DNA of 64,000 nucleotides from Roseburia rectibacter (GTDB taxonomy: Bacteria > Bacillota > Clostridia > Lachnospirales > Lachnospiraceae). The notes beneath the pieces are model-generated. The model ran no database searches. It saw only the letters and a program-made list of their open reading frames with translations, and had not been told where the DNA came from. The first letter of the stretch is position 1. Each line of letters begins with the position of its first letter. The position numbers and the translations under genes were made by a program. Shown here in pieces: positions 9,698-20,152 of the stretch. The DNA lies in NCBI RefSeq assembly GCF_014287515.2, contig NZ_CP092473.1, positions 3,321,501 through 3,385,500 on the forward strand. Direction: 5' to 3'.

Positions 9698-10531
9698 TTA
9701 AAATATTTCATTTTGTCTGTATTTACGCGGCGAAACACCTTTTATCCTACGGAAAGAATCCCCAAAATAATTACTGTCATTAAATCCACATTCGAATGCT
9801 ATATCCGTGATTGATTTATCTGTTTCCAATAACAGTCTGCTGGCATTTTGTATACGCAGGTTAATGATATATTCCTTAAAACCAAAACCTGTCGCTGTTT
9901 TAAATCTTTTGGACAAAAATGACTTGCTCATATGAAATTTCTCCGCCACATCTTCCAGTAAGATATTTTCCGTATAATGCTCAAATATATAGGTTGCAAC
10001 CTCCTGAATCTTCCGGTTGTCTACATCCAGCTCTTTTATCACTGTTTCCTCATACTCCCTGCATCTTATGATAAACAGTAAGAGTTCCACAAGTCCTGCC
10101 CTGATAAACGCTGGTGACAATTCATCCAGCGTTTCATTTTCAAATATCAGCTTATCCAGAAGGGAAATCACATAATCCCTGCGTTTTTCCGGTACATTTA
10201 TTACTCCCGGAACCATGCAGTTCTTAAGGTGTTCGTCTCCGATCTGTTCTCTGATTGAGTCTACAGCCTCATTTCGAAAACTGATCACAATCCTTTCATG
10301 AAGTCCTTTTCCGGTATATATGGTCTTATGCAGGCATCCACCCGGAACGATTACAAGATCCCCTTTTCCAAACTTGTATATATTATGATCGATAAAACTG
10401 GTACATTCTCCGTTTGACAGATAAAAGATCTCATGAAACGGATGTACATGTGGTTCACAGTTACTTTTACTTATCGTATTACTTTTTTTGATTTTTTTAA
10501 TATCAAAATCTCTTGGCATATCCTGAAACAT
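9698..10531 (-). CDS. AraC-family transcriptional regulator
   Basis: About 277 residues. An N-terminal cupin sensing domain is visible (HVHPFHEIFYLSNGE, later GDLVIVPGGCLHKT). The C-terminal pair of helix-turn-helix motifs follows (EDVAEKFHMSKSFLSKRFK, then ITDIAFECGFNDSNYFGDSF, ending GVSPRKYR). The start at 10531 was chosen because GGAG lies six bases before it; an ATG four codons upstream (10543) is an alternative. It converges on the GH94 gene and is divergent from the MATE gene. Its target may be the MATE gene or distant sugar genes; the sequence does not decide this. Confidence 0.87.
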   Translation of the reverse strand: MFQDMPRDFDIKKIKKSNTISKSNCEPHVHPFHEIFYLSNGECTSFIDHNIYKFGKGDLVIVPGGCLHKTIYTGKGLHERIVISFRNEAVDSIREQIGDEHLKNCMVPGVINVPEKRRDYVISLLDKLIFENETLDELSPAFIRAGLVELLLFIIRCREYEETVIKELDVDNRKIQEVATYIFEHYTENILLEDVAEKFHMSKSFLSKRFKTATGFGFKEYIINLRIQNASRLLLETDKSITDIAFECGFNDSNYFGDSFRRIKGVSPRKYRQNEIF

Positions 10532-10681
10532 AAACTTCTCCATTTTCGTGCTTTTTTTCTGTATTTTTCTTTATTTTTTCTATTTTTTCATGGAATATAC
10601 TGTTTTATTGTCATATTATGAACTACATAAATACATTTTGTCAACATGCTTTATTATTTTATAAAGCTCCAGGGAGGTTCT

Positions 10682-12052
10682 ATGTCAAAACCAATATCTG
10701 AAAATAAAAGAAATATGATTTTAAACGGCAGTCTGTCACAGGCAATTCTTATGCTTGCCGTTCCGGTTATGATCAACAGTTTTATACAGTCAATGTACAA
10801 TCTTACCGATACCTTCTGGTTAGGCAGGATCGGAACTGAAAATCAATCTGCCATAACGCTTGTATCACCATTCCAAAATATCCTTACCAGCTTTGGAAAT
10901 GGTATCACAACCGCGGGTGCTATTCTGATATCACAATATCTTGGTGCCAGAAAAGATGAGCAGGCAGCCAAAATGGCAAATCATATATGCCTCATTTCTC
11001 TTGGTTTCTCGATTATCTGTGCACTACTGTGTTTTCTGATATCTCCATCACTGGTTACCTGGCTTGGTGCTGTTGGAAATGTGTATGTGTATGGTCTTAC
11101 CTATTTAAGAATTGTTGTTCTCGATCTTCCATTTTTATTTATGATTAATTTATTTACGGCAGTGAAACAGGCACAGGGCGACACTGTAAAACCTATGCTT
11201 CTAAACCTGCTTGGTATCGTGATCAATCTCATATTAGATCCACTTTTCCTCATCGTATTTCACTGGGGGATCGGAGGCGCGGCATTTGCAACACTTACCG
11301 CAAAAATTCCATGTGCCCTGATTGGTTTTATCATACTTACAAAACCAGGGCAGTTGATAAGAATTTCTTTTAAGAATTTTGCATTTGACAAAAAAATGAT
11401 AAGTTCCATTATAAAAATCGGTCTGCCAACTGCTATTGGCGGAAGTACCATGCAATTAGGAACTTTGCTCATGACAAGAAATGTAAATGTTTATGGCTAT
11501 ATTGCAACAAGTGCCTACGGTATTGGCAATAAGATCAATAGCCTTATTACAATGCCCGCAAGCGGTATTGGCTCTGCCGTATCCACTATCGTAGGACAGA
11601 ATATTGGCGCCGGTAACAGGAAACGGGCGGATAAAGCATTTCATTATTCTCTTAGAATATGTGCCGTATTCCTTCTTATTTTGGGATTCATATTATCAAG
11701 ACGCCCTGTTTCCCAGGCTATGGTATCATTTTTTTCATCCGATGCCAAAGTCATTCCTCTTGCAGCCGACTATCTGTCCATTATTGCTTTCTGGTGCTGG
11801 ACAAATGCTTTTTATAATGTATCACAGGGATTATTTCAGGGATGTGGACATACATTCATAACAATGCTTGTAGACGCTTCAAGGATATGGATATTCCGTC
11901 TGCTGACTCTCTTTATATGCGCAAATATATTCCATCTGGGAGTAGCATCCATCTGGTACTCCGTTGTGATCAGTAACGGAACCTCTGCCCTGATCCTGTA
12001 TATACTATACTGGACCGGTATATGGGAAAAAGGATATGCAGACCTTCGCTAA
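10682..12052 (+). CDS. MATE-family efflux transporter
   Basis: About 457 residues with twelve predicted membrane segments arranged as two homologous halves. Residues such as SMYNLTDTFWLGRIGTENQSAI near the N-terminus are typical of MATE proteins, which export cationic compounds or drugs in exchange for sodium or protons. The start is the ATG at 10682 after GGGAGG; an upstream ATG at 10646 has no site. It is divergent from the AraC gene, with about 150 bases between them, so AraC control is possible. Confidence 0.9.
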   Translation: MSKPISENKRNMILNGSLSQAILMLAVPVMINSFIQSMYNLTDTFWLGRIGTENQSAITLVSPFQNILTSFGNGITTAGAILISQYLGARKDEQAAKMANHICLISLGFSIICALLCFLISPSLVTWLGAVGNVYVYGLTYLRIVVLDLPFLFMINLFTAVKQAQGDTVKPMLLNLLGIVINLILDPLFLIVFHWGIGGAAFATLTAKIPCALIGFIILTKPGQLIRISFKNFAFDKKMISSIIKIGLPTAIGGSTMQLGTLLMTRNVNVYGYIATSAYGIGNKINSLITMPASGIGSAVSTIVGQNIGAGNRKRADKAFHYSLRICAVFLLILGFILSRRPVSQAMVSFFSSDAKVIPLAADYLSIIAFWCWTNAFYNVSQGLFQGCGHTFITMLVDASRIWIFRLLTLFICANIFHLGVASIWYSVVISNGTSALILYILYWTGIWEKGYADLR

Positions 12053-12070
12053 AGCCTTTCATATCCTTTT
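12028..12070. terminator. Bidirectional terminator between MATE and pyk
   Basis: AAAAGGATATG (12028-12038) pairs with CATATCCTTTT (12060-12070). The first arm lies inside the end of the MATE gene. The convergent pyk gene ends shortly after, and the hairpin is followed by T-runs on both strands. Confidence 0.75.
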
Positions 12071-12118
12071 CTCATTCATTTTAATCTTCTATTTTCAGTT
12101 ATCAAAATTTGTTGCAAA

Positions 12119-13897
12119 TTAATTTGCTGTCACAAGTCCGTTCTCACAATCCAATTCTACATATGCACTGGATTTTAAGACATCAAGCGCATGTTTTGCA
12201 CCGATCAGGACAGGAATATCAAGGCTTAATCCCGCAATCGCCGCATGGCAGTTTTCGCCGGATGCTTCCACGATCAGTCCGGATGCCTCACGCATCTGTG
12301 TCATCATTGCATTGCTGGTATCTTTTGCAACAATGATGTCCCCGACTTTAAAGTTTTTAAGATCTTCTTCATTGTGACAAACGCAGAGATTTGCAGAAAT
12401 CTTCTGTGTTCCGATTCCTTGTCCCTCCACTAAGATATGTCCTGCCACCTGCACCTTGATCAGGTTGGTCGTACCGGATACACCAAGAGGAACTCCTGCG
12501 GTTAAGACAACAACATCTCCTTTGGAAATGATTCCTGCTGCTTCTGCTGCATCGACTGCATAGTCAAACAGTTCTTCTGCTTGTGTCTTTTCCTCGATCA
12601 TAAGCGGGATCACACCCCAGGATAATGCAAGCTGGCGGTAAATCTTCTCTGTCAGACAGCCTCCGATGATCGGACAGTTCGGGCGATATTTGGAAACCAT
12701 ACGGGCAGTGCGTCCGGATTTTGTTACCGTGATGATCGCTGCTGCATTTAAATCACCTGCCATCGTACAGGTTGCATGGGAGATAGCATTGGTCACATCC
12801 GGGTTGCTCATAGTCTTACGCATTTTGAAACGCTGTAAGTAATTGATATCCTGCTCGGTACGGACTGCAATACGCACCATGGTCTTTAAAGCCTCGATCG
12901 GGTACATACCTGCAGCCGTCTCACCGGAAAGCATGATCGCACTGGTTCCATCATAGATCGCATTTGCAACGTCAGTTGCCTCTGCTCTGGTCGGACGCGG
13001 ATGTTTCATCATAGAATCAAGCATCTGCGTTGCTGTGATAACTTTCTTACCTGCATCGTATACTTTTTTGATGATCATTTTCTGAATGACCGGTACATCC
13101 TCTAATGGTATCTCAACACCCATATCACCGCGGGCTACCATGATACCATCGGAAACGCGGATAATATCATCAATATTCTGTACACCCTGCATATTCTCAA
13201 TCTTGGCAATGATATTGATATCTTCACCGCCTTTTTCTGCAAGGATCTTACGGATTGCAAGCACATCATCTGCTGTACGGACAAAAGATGCTGCAATAAA
13301 ATCATAATCATGCTCTACTGCAAATACGATATCACCGTAATCTTTCTCACTGATATATGGCATGGACAGCTCTACATTCGGAACGTTCACACCTTTTCTG
13401 TTTGAGATCATACCGCCATTTAATACCTGGCAGATGATATCCTTTGGCTTTTTGCCATCTTTATCTGCTTTTGCACCAGATGTCACTTTGATTTCTTTGA
13501 CTTCCATTCCGATCAGACCATCATCGATCAGAATACAGTCTCCCGGCTTTACATCCTCCGGCAGATTTTTATAGGTAATGGAAACGCGTGTCGCATCTCC
13601 CATAATCTCATCGGTTGTCAGAGTAAACGTCTGTCCATCCTTAAGTTCAACTTTTCCATCTGTAAAATCTTTCAGACGGATCTCCGGTCCTTTGGTGTCA
13701 AGCAATGCTGCGACTGGACGTTTTAATTCCTTACGAAGCTTCTGTAACATCTGAAGACGTCCTAACTGCTCCTCATGGTCACCATGAGAAAAATTAAAAC
13801 GGGCAACATTCATTCCCTCTTCGATCAGGCGTTTTAATACACCCTCTTTATCTGTTGCAGGTCCTAAAGTACAAACAATTTTTGTTTTTCTAAACAT
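12119..13897 (-). CDS. pyk: Pyruvate kinase with C-terminal PEP-utiliser domain
   Basis: Converts phosphoenolpyruvate and ADP to pyruvate and ATP, the last step of glycolysis. At 592 residues it is longer than the 470-residue basic form. The extra C-terminal segment (about residues 480-590, with GENCHAAIAGLSLDIPVLIGAK) resembles the mobile phosphohistidine-type domain and is known from Bacillus-type pyruvate kinases. Visible signatures are KIVCTLGPAT at the N-terminus, the active-site segment IIAKIENMQGV, and MVARGDMGVEIP. GAGGAAA precedes the ATG. It lies 48 bases behind the carbamate kinase gene on the same strand, so co-transcription is possible. Confidence 0.95.
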   Translation of the reverse strand: MFRKTKIVCTLGPATDKEGVLKRLIEEGMNVARFNFSHGDHEEQLGRLQMLQKLRKELKRPVAALLDTKGPEIRLKDFTDGKVELKDGQTFTLTTDEIMGDATRVSITYKNLPEDVKPGDCILIDDGLIGMEVKEIKVTSGAKADKDGKKPKDIICQVLNGGMISNRKGVNVPNVELSMPYISEKDYGDIVFAVEHDYDFIAASFVRTADDVLAIRKILAEKGGEDINIIAKIENMQGVQNIDDIIRVSDGIMVARGDMGVEIPLEDVPVIQKMIIKKVYDAGKKVITATQMLDSMMKHPRPTRAEATDVANAIYDGTSAIMLSGETAAGMYPIEALKTMVRIAVRTEQDINYLQRFKMRKTMSNPDVTNAISHATCTMAGDLNAAAIITVTKSGRTARMVSKYRPNCPIIGGCLTEKIYRQLALSWGVIPLMIEEKTQAEELFDYAVDAAEAAGIISKGDVVVLTAGVPLGVSGTTNLIKVQVAGHILVEGQGIGTQKISANLCVCHNEEDLKNFKVGDIIVAKDTSNAMMTQMREASGLIVEASGENCHAAIAGLSLDIPVLIGAKHALDVLKSSAYVELDCENGLVTAN

Positions 13898-13945
13898 CTT
13901 TTTTCCTCGTAAAAAAATATATTTTCAGCAATCGATTCTTTCTTA

Positions 13946-14878
13946 TTATTTTGTGATCATCGTACCCGGTCCACCACTCACATAGGTGCCGTCTTTGTTC
14001 AGCTTTGTAATAAGTACGGAACGGATTGCGGAATCTCCAATAAAATCGATGGCAGCCTGAATCTTAGGCAGCATATCATCTTCTCCGAACTGGCCTTCTT
14101 CCATGTACCGTTTTGCTTCTGCAACCGTCATGGTGGAAAGTGCTTTTTCATTCTCTGTGCCATAATTCAGACATACGTTATCCACACTTGTTAAAATGAC
14201 TAACATGTCAGCATCTAAAAGTTCTGCTAATTTTCCTGCTGCAAGGTCTTTCTCGATCACTGCGCTGGCACCTTTTAAATTATTATCCTGTGAAAGCACC
14301 GGAATACCGCCGCCGCCACATGCAACAACAACCTGATCTGCATCGGATAATGCACGGATCGCATCGATCTCAACGATATCCATTGGCTTTGGAGCCGCAA
14401 CAATACGGCGGAAACCGCCTTCTACTGCAGTGACATGATTTCCTTTTTTCTCCTCTGCCTCAGCCTCTTCCTCTGTCATCACACGTCCGATCACCTTGCT
14501 TGGCTTATAAAAAGCCTCATCATACGGATCTACGACAACCTGCGTTAAAACTGTGGAAACCGTTTTATAAATTCCTTTATTGAGCAGTTCAGCACGGATA
14601 GCATTCTGTAAATCGTAACCGATGTATCCCTGACTCATTGCAGAACATACAGACATTGGCGTAGCGGTATACTCCGGATATAATCTGCAGAACTCATTCA
14701 TTGCTGTATGGATCATACCAACCTGTGGTCCGTTACTGTGTGTAATGACTACCTGATAATCATCGCGGATAAAATCAGCAACCGCTTTTGCAGTGCGTTT
14801 TGTTGCCTCTTTCTGCTCCGGTAATGTGGTACCAAGTGCTTCATGACCAAGTGCTATTACGATTTTTTTCTTTTTCAT
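13946..14878 (-). CDS. arcC: Carbamate kinase
   Basis: 310 residues, the normal family length. It transfers phosphate between carbamoyl phosphate and ADP, yielding ATP in arginine or agmatine/purine fermentation. The N-terminus KIVIALGHEALG and later segments THSNGPQVG, ACGGGGIPV, AVIEKDLAAGKLAE and ILTSVDNVCLNYG fit the amino-acid kinase fold. The start was set at 14878 because GGAGG lies six bases upstream; a longer frame up to 14944 has no such site. No arginine deiminase or ornithine carbamoyltransferase gene is adjacent. The GxGG segment at the N-terminus reads ALGHEA instead of the common GGNA. Confidence 0.92.
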   Translation of the reverse strand: MKKKKIVIALGHEALGTTLPEQKEATKRTAKAVADFIRDDYQVVITHSNGPQVGMIHTAMNEFCRLYPEYTATPMSVCSAMSQGYIGYDLQNAIRAELLNKGIYKTVSTVLTQVVVDPYDEAFYKPSKVIGRVMTEEEAEAEEKKGNHVTAVEGGFRRIVAAPKPMDIVEIDAIRALSDADQVVVACGGGGIPVLSQDNNLKGASAVIEKDLAAGKLAELLDADMLVILTSVDNVCLNYGTENEKALSTMTVAEAKRYMEEGQFGEDDMLPKIQAAIDFIGDSAIRSVLITKLNKDGTYVSGGPGTMITK

Positions 14879-15030
14879 GGCTATCCTCCGATACTGACTC
14901 TTCGTCATAGTGATTATTTTAGCATGAACCTTTTTCAGGCGCAATGTAAAAGGAGTTTGCTTCCTGTTAAGATTTTCTGCTTTTTGTAAAATTTATAGTT
15001 TCAGCATACCATATTCTTACATATTTTTAA

Positions 15031-15140
15031 ATAAAAGAATATGCTCTTTGCGTACATTCTTTTATCCTGAACAATAGAATGCACGCTCTGCAAACATTCT
15101 ATTGGCATGAATAAATGTATAACTCCGCGAACATTTTATT
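15031..15140. repeat. Three tandem palindromic hairpins behind engB
   Basis: Three related stem-loops: 15031-15065, 15072-15104 and 15110-15140. Each has an AAUAGAAUG-like arm, a central segment of the form (G)CTCTGC or CTCCGC, and a CATTCTATT-like arm. The middle one has perfect 10-base arms (CAATAGAATG and CATTCTATTG). The third overlaps the engB stop codon. They look like copies of one interspersed palindromic repeat and may also end the lon-engB transcript. The remaining part of 14945-15030 shows nothing I can support. Confidence 0.7.
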
Positions 15141-15768
15141 TTTCTTCCTGCGCTGCATTTTCATCCTGTAATGCATCTTCCTGCGGCAGCACGAATGAAT
15201 CGATCAGCTCCCAGATCTCATCGCGTCCCTGCTTCGTCTCAGCGGAAAACGGAATGATCGTGGTGCCCGGCTGCACATTTAAGCCTTCGCGGATTGCTTT
15301 GACATTTTTCTGGATCTGGCTTCGTTTGATCTTATCGAGTTTGGTCGCAATAATGATCGGTGCAAATCCCTGATATACCATCCACTCATACATCATCCTG
15401 TCGTTTGCGGAGGGATCGTGGCGGATATCGATCAGGAGAAATACTGCTTTTAACTGTTTGGATGTGTGCAGATAATTCTCGATCATTTTTCCCCATTTAG
15501 CCTTAACTTCCTCGGATGCTTTTGCATAACCGTACCCTGGAAGATCCACAAGATACATGGCATCGTTGATATTGTAAAAGTTAATGGTCTGTGTTTTTCC
15601 CGGCTGGGCAGAAGTACGTGCTAACGCTTTACGGTTCATCAGCGCATTGATCAGGGATGATTTTCCAACGTTTGACTTTCCTGCAAAAGCCACTTCCGCA
15701 TACGCGGTATCCGGCACTTTGCTGGTCACACCGCAGACAATTTCCAGATTTACATTTTTTATTACCAT
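15136..15768 (-). CDS. engB: Ribosome biogenesis GTP-binding protein EngB/YsxC
   Basis: 210 residues. Essential GTPase needed for assembly of the large ribosomal subunit. The G-domain motifs are visible: G1 [11 protein letters not shown] near residues 25-35, G3 [11 protein letters not shown], and G4 TKLDKI. The start at 15768 was chosen because GAGGAG lies seven bases upstream. It follows lon closely on the same strand, as in many Firmicutes. The acidic tail [12 protein letters not shown] is a minor peculiarity. Confidence 0.95.
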   Translation of the reverse strand: MVIKNVNLEIVCGVTSKVPDTAYAEVAFAGKSNVGKSSLINALMNRKALARTSAQPGKTQTINFYNINDAMYLVDLPGYGYAKASEEVKAKWGKMIENYLHTSKQLKAVFLLIDIRHDPSANDRMMYEWMVYQGFAPIIIATKLDKIKRSQIQKNVKAIREGLNVQPGTTIIPFSAETKQGRDEIWELIDSFVLPQEDALQDENAAQEEK

Positions 15769-15844
15769 GTTATTCTCCTCATTGTTATCTTCATTCACTT
15801 GCTATGATTTCTAAAACTTTCTTTTCATTTGCCGGCAGAAAATC

Positions 15845-18169
15845 TTATTTTTGTTTTTTCACAAACGCCACTTCCAGTACATCCTGCATTTTTTCCACAA
15901 ATACAAGTTCTAAGCCTTTTTTGATCTCCGCAGAAATTTCCTCTACGTCCTTCTCATTTTTCTTCGGAATGCAGATCGTTTTGATCCCGGCATTTTTTGC
16001 AGCAAGGATTTTTTCTTTTAATCCACCGATCGGGAGCACTCTTCCACGCAGTGTGATCTCACCTGTCATCGCAACATCCGCACGTACCGGAGTCTGTGTG
16101 ATCGCGGAAAGCATTGCCGTTGCCATCGTGATACCTGCAGACGGCCCATCTTTTGGCACCGCGCCTTCCGGAATGTGGATATGGATATCATTTTCCTGGA
16201 AAAACTTTTTCGGGATGTGATATTCTTCCCCTACTGAACGGATATAGCTTAACCCCGCCTGCGCTGACTCTTTCATGACGTCTCCAAGCTGTCCGGTAAG
16301 CTGTACCTCACCTTTGCCCGGCATTACATTGACCTCGATCTCAAGTGTATCACCGCCAACGCTCGTCCAAGCCAGTCCGCGCACGATTCCAACCTCGTCC
16401 GTCTCGTTTTTCATATCAAATGTATATTTTTCTTTTCCAAGATATTTTTCCACATTCTGACCTGTAACTTTTACGCATTTTGCTTCAGATTCATATACTT
16501 CCCTTGCAGCTTTTCTTGCAATTTCAGACAGTCTGCGCTCTAAATTACGCACTCCTGCTTCCCTTGTATAACCGGAAATGATCTTTTGCAGCGCACGGTC
16601 ACTGATCTTTAACTGTTCCGGCTTTAAACCGTTTTTCTCTTTTACTTTCGGCAGCAAATGCTCTTTTGCAATATGGAACTTCTCATTTTCCGTATAACTG
16701 CTCACCTCGATCAGTTCCATACGGTCAAGCAGCGGACGCGGGATATCCTGTACAGAGTTCGCTGTTGCGATAAAAAGCACCTCAGACAGATCGACCGGAA
16801 CTTCGATATAATGATCGCGGAACTTACAGTTCTGCTCTGCATCAAGCACCTCAAGCATAGCGGATGCGGTATCCCCCTTATAATCACTGCTCATCTTATC
16901 GATCTCATCAAGCAGCATCAGAGGATTTTTCACGCCCGCACTGCGCAGTCCGTTTACGATACGTCCCGGCATCGCACCAACATAAGTTTTTCTGTGTCCG
17001 CGGATCTCAGCCTCATCACGCACACCGCCCAAACTGATGCGCACATATTTTTTATCAAGTGCGCGTGCCACTGACCTTGCAATACTTGTCTTACCGGTAC
17101 CAGGCGGCCCGACTAAACATACAATTGGGCTCTCTCCTTTTTTTGTCAGATTACGGACGGCAAGGAACTCTAACATACGCTCTTTTACTTTTTCAAGACC
17201 ATAATGATCTTCATTTAAAATGCGCTCTGCATTTTTCAGATCCTTGTTATCATGTGATGCCTTATTCCATGGGAGTTCTAACATGGTCTCGATATAGCCG
17301 CGGCTGACCGCACTCTCCGAAGAACTTCCACTGATATTTTTAAAACGGAGGATCTCTTTTTTGATCTTCTCTTTGACCTCTTTATCTGCCTTTAATTTTT
17401 TTAACTGCTCTAAATAGGCATCCGCGTCAGACTCCGTGTTATCCTCACCAAGTTCTTCCCTTATCAGTTTCATCTGCTCACGCAGAATGTATTCCTTCTG
17501 ATTCTTGTCAACACGCTTTTTTACTTTTGCCTGAAATTCATTTTTAATGGCAATGATCTCAATTTCTTTTAAAAGAAGCGCCATCAAAACTTCATAGCGC
17601 TCTGTCAGAGAAACTGCTTCTAATATTTCCTGCTTCTGTTCATAATAAAAAGGAAGATTATTGGCGATCAGATCCATAATCTTTGGCAGATTCTCTTCTT
17701 CTCTGACCTGTCTGCGCAATTCACCGCTGACACGCTGGTTGACAGACACATATTTTTCAAATGTGTCCTGCACACTGCGCACCATAGCCGTTTTTGCCTC
17801 ATCTGACAACCCTTCATCGACTTCCTCACACCGCACGAGTTCAACCTCTAAAAAGTCCGTTTGAGAAACAAAAGCGGACAATTGTGCCCGCTCTGTTCCT
17901 TCGACTAAAACTCTTACGATGTTATTTTGTAATTTTATAACCTGCTTGACCTCTGCTATGATACCGATCTGATACAGATCTTCGATGCCAGGCTCTTCCT
18001 GCTCCACATCACGCTGTGCAACCAGAAAAATCTTCTGCTCATCCATCATGCTTTGCTCTACCGCATGGATCGACTTATCACGGCTCACATCAAAATGGGC
18101 GATCATCCCCGGAAGGATGACCATTCCGCGAAGTGCCACCGCAGGCATTTTCATCGTATTATTATCCAA
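15845..18169 (-). CDS. lon: ATP-dependent protease Lon
   Basis: 774 residues with the LonA order: N-terminal substrate-binding domain, coiled-coil, AAA+ module (Walker [10 protein letters not shown] near residue 354) and a C-terminal protease domain. The Ser-Lys dyad is expected at S677 in PKDGPSAG and K720 in [10 protein letters not shown]. The start is a TTG at 18169 overlapping the clpX stop by eight bases, with AGAGG upstream. An ATG five codons later ([16 protein letters not shown]) is the alternative. It degrades misfolded and regulatory proteins. Its place in the clpX-lon-engB row is conserved in Firmicutes. Confidence 0.96.
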   Translation of the reverse strand: MDNNTMKMPAVALRGMVILPGMIAHFDVSRDKSIHAVEQSMMDEQKIFLVAQRDVEQEEPGIEDLYQIGIIAEVKQVIKLQNNIVRVLVEGTERAQLSAFVSQTDFLEVELVRCEEVDEGLSDEAKTAMVRSVQDTFEKYVSVNQRVSGELRRQVREEENLPKIMDLIANNLPFYYEQKQEILEAVSLTERYEVLMALLLKEIEIIAIKNEFQAKVKKRVDKNQKEYILREQMKLIREELGEDNTESDADAYLEQLKKLKADKEVKEKIKKEILRFKNISGSSSESAVSRGYIETMLELPWNKASHDNKDLKNAERILNEDHYGLEKVKERMLEFLAVRNLTKKGESPIVCLVGPPGTGKTSIARSVARALDKKYVRISLGGVRDEAEIRGHRKTYVGAMPGRIVNGLRSAGVKNPLMLLDEIDKMSSDYKGDTASAMLEVLDAEQNCKFRDHYIEVPVDLSEVLFIATANSVQDIPRPLLDRMELIEVSSYTENEKFHIAKEHLLPKVKEKNGLKPEQLKISDRALQKIISGYTREAGVRNLERRLSEIARKAAREVYESEAKCVKVTGQNVEKYLGKEKYTFDMKNETDEVGIVRGLAWTSVGGDTLEIEVNVMPGKGEVQLTGQLGDVMKESAQAGLSYIRSVGEEYHIPKKFFQENDIHIHIPEGAVPKDGPSAGITMATAMLSAITQTPVRADVAMTGEITLRGRVLPIGGLKEKILAAKNAGIKTICIPKKNEKDVEEISAEIKKGLELVFVEKMQDVLEVAFVKKQK

Positions 18170-19433
18170 CCTGTTTTTCCTCTATCTTTTCAAGTTCACG
18201 TTCTTCGATCGCAAGCTGCTCTTCTACCATATCTTTCGTGATCTGGCACTGTGTAATGGATTCATCCGATGGGATATGATACATCAGATCTAACGTAACA
18301 GCCTCCATGATCGCACGAAGTCCCCGTGCTCCTGTTTTACGTTCTAACGCTTTATCTGCAATCGCCTCAAGTGCTTCTTTATCAAAGTTAAGAGCCACAC
18401 CATCTAACTCAAACAGCTTCTGATACTGCTTGGTAAGTGCATTTTTCGGCTCCTGTAAAATACGGATGAGTGCATCTCTGTCAAGCATATCTAAAGATAC
18501 GGTTACCGGCACACGTCCGATAAACTCAGGGATCAGTCCGAATTTTACAAAATCCTGTGGCAATGCATGTTTTAACACATCACCAATGTTATATTCTCTC
18601 CTGTCACGGATATCCGCATTAAATCCGATCGTCTTCTGATCCATTCTGGTCTCAATGATCTTTTCAAGTCCATCAAATGCACCACCACAGATAAATAAGA
18701 TATTCGTTGTATCGATCTGGATCAGTTCCTGCTGTGGATGCTTTCTTCCACCCTGCGGCGGAACAGATGCAACTGTTCCCTCTAAGATCTTTAACAGTGC
18801 CTGCTGTACACCCTCACCGGATACATCTCTGGTGATGGAAACATTTTCTGATTTTTTGGAGATCTTATCGATCTCATCGATATAGATAATTCCGCGTTGT
18901 GCACGCTCGATGTTATAGTCTGCTGCCTGAATGATCTTTAAAAGGATATTTTCAACATCCTCTCCGACATATCCGGCTTCCGTCAGTGTGGTCGCATCTG
19001 CAATCGCAAACGGAACATTTAAAACTCTTGCTAATGTCTGGGCAAGTAATGTTTTTCCGGAACCGGTCGGTCCTAACATCAGAATGTTGCTCTTCTGAAG
19101 TTCGACACCGAGGTCATCCCCTGCCATGATTCTTTTATAATGATTATAAACAGCCACAGACAGCACTTTTTTTGCCTGATCCTGTCCAATGACATAATCA
19201 TCCAAAAATGCCTTAAGTTCTTCCGGTTTTAACAGATTGATCTCATCTTCCGGCTCAGCCACTTCTCCTGCTGCTTCATCATTTTCTAATTCTTCATCGA
19301 TAATTTCAGCACAGATATCCACACACTCGTCACAGATATATGCACCGTTTGGTCCTGCAATCAGCTTGCGAACCTGATCCTGCGTTTTCCCGCAAAAGGA
19401 ACAACGGAACTTATCGTCATTTCTTCCTGCCAT
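18162..19433 (-). CDS. clpX: ATP-dependent Clp protease ATP-binding subunit ClpX
   Basis: 423 residues. The N-terminal C4 zinc-binding domain ([11 protein letters not shown], then CDECVDIC) is followed by the AAA+ unfoldase core with Walker A GPTGSGKT and Walker [11 protein letters not shown]. It feeds unfolded substrates into ClpP, whose gene is immediately upstream. It overlaps lon by eight bases at its 3' end, indicating translational coupling. Confidence 0.97.
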   Translation of the reverse strand: MAGRNDDKFRCSFCGKTQDQVRKLIAGPNGAYICDECVDICAEIIDEELENDEAAGEVAEPEDEINLLKPEELKAFLDDYVIGQDQAKKVLSVAVYNHYKRIMAGDDLGVELQKSNILMLGPTGSGKTLLAQTLARVLNVPFAIADATTLTEAGYVGEDVENILLKIIQAADYNIERAQRGIIYIDEIDKISKKSENVSITRDVSGEGVQQALLKILEGTVASVPPQGGRKHPQQELIQIDTTNILFICGGAFDGLEKIIETRMDQKTIGFNADIRDRREYNIGDVLKHALPQDFVKFGLIPEFIGRVPVTVSLDMLDRDALIRILQEPKNALTKQYQKLFELDGVALNFDKEALEAIADKALERKTGARGLRAIMEAVTLDLMYHIPSDESITQCQITKDMVEEQLAIEERELEKIEEKQVG

Positions 19434-19453
19434 AATTGCTGTTTCTCCGTATT

Positions 19454-20035
19454 CTATCGATTTGTGATGACATCATCAATCAGACCATATGCCTTTGCTT
19501 CTTCCGCTGACATATAGTAATCACGCTCTGTATCTGCTGCGATCACATCATATGGTTTTCCGGTATTTGCAGCAAGAATCTCATTCAAACGTTTTTTCGT
19601 CTTTAAGATATTCTCTGCTGCGATCTGGATCTCTGTAGCCTGACCTTTTGCTCCGCCGGATGGCTGATGGATCATGATCTCCGCATTCGGAAGTGCAAGT
19701 CTCTTTCCCTTGGTACCTCCGGAAAGTAAAAATGCTCCCATACTTGCTGCAAGTCCGATACAGATTGTGGATACATCACATTTGATGTACTGCATTGTAT
19801 CATAAATTGCAAGTCCTGCTGTTACCATTCCACCTGGGGAATTGATATATAACTGGATATCTTTTCCAGGATCTTCTGACTCTAAGAAAAGCAACTGTGC
19901 TACAGTCAAACTTGCTGTTGTCTCATTCACTTCTTCTCCGAGGAAAATGATTCTGTCTTTTAATAAACGGGAGTAAATATCGTAATTACGCTCTCCTCTG
20001 CTGGTCTGCTCAATGACGTAAGGTACTAAACTCAT
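19454..20035 (-). CDS. clpP: ATP-dependent Clp protease proteolytic subunit ClpP
   Basis: 193 residues after choosing the ATG at 20035, which is preceded by GGAGG at eight bases; an ATG five codons earlier overlaps that site. The catalytic triad is expected at S98 (GLAASMGA), H123 (IMIHQPSGG) and D172 (TERDYYMSA). It forms the tetradecameric chamber that works with ClpX. It is followed by clpX after 20 bases. Confidence 0.97.
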   Translation of the reverse strand: MSLVPYVIEQTSRGERNYDIYSRLLKDRIIFLGEEVNETTASLTVAQLLFLESEDPGKDIQLYINSPGGMVTAGLAIYDTMQYIKCDVSTICIGLAASMGAFLLSGGTKGKRLALPNAEIMIHQPSGGAKGQATEIQIAAENILKTKKRLNEILAANTGKPYDVIAADTERDYYMSAEEAKAYGLIDDVITNR

Positions 20036-20091
20036 TTTGTTTTCCTCCAATCCATATTGTTTATAAAAATTTAATTATTGCTTATATGCTT

Positions 20092-20123
20092 AAACAGACC
20101 GGCCCGAATGAGCCAGTCTGTTG
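20092..20123 (-). other. Hairpin between tig and clpP
   Basis: Minus-strand ACAGACTGGC and GCCGGTCTGTT pair around a short loop, just behind the tig stop codon. It is followed by TTTAAGC rather than a long T-run. It may be a weak terminator or an mRNA-processing element that sets the tig to clpP ratio. Confidence 0.6.
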
Positions 20124-20152
20124 TATGTTGTCCGCTTTCGACGAAGCCTCTC

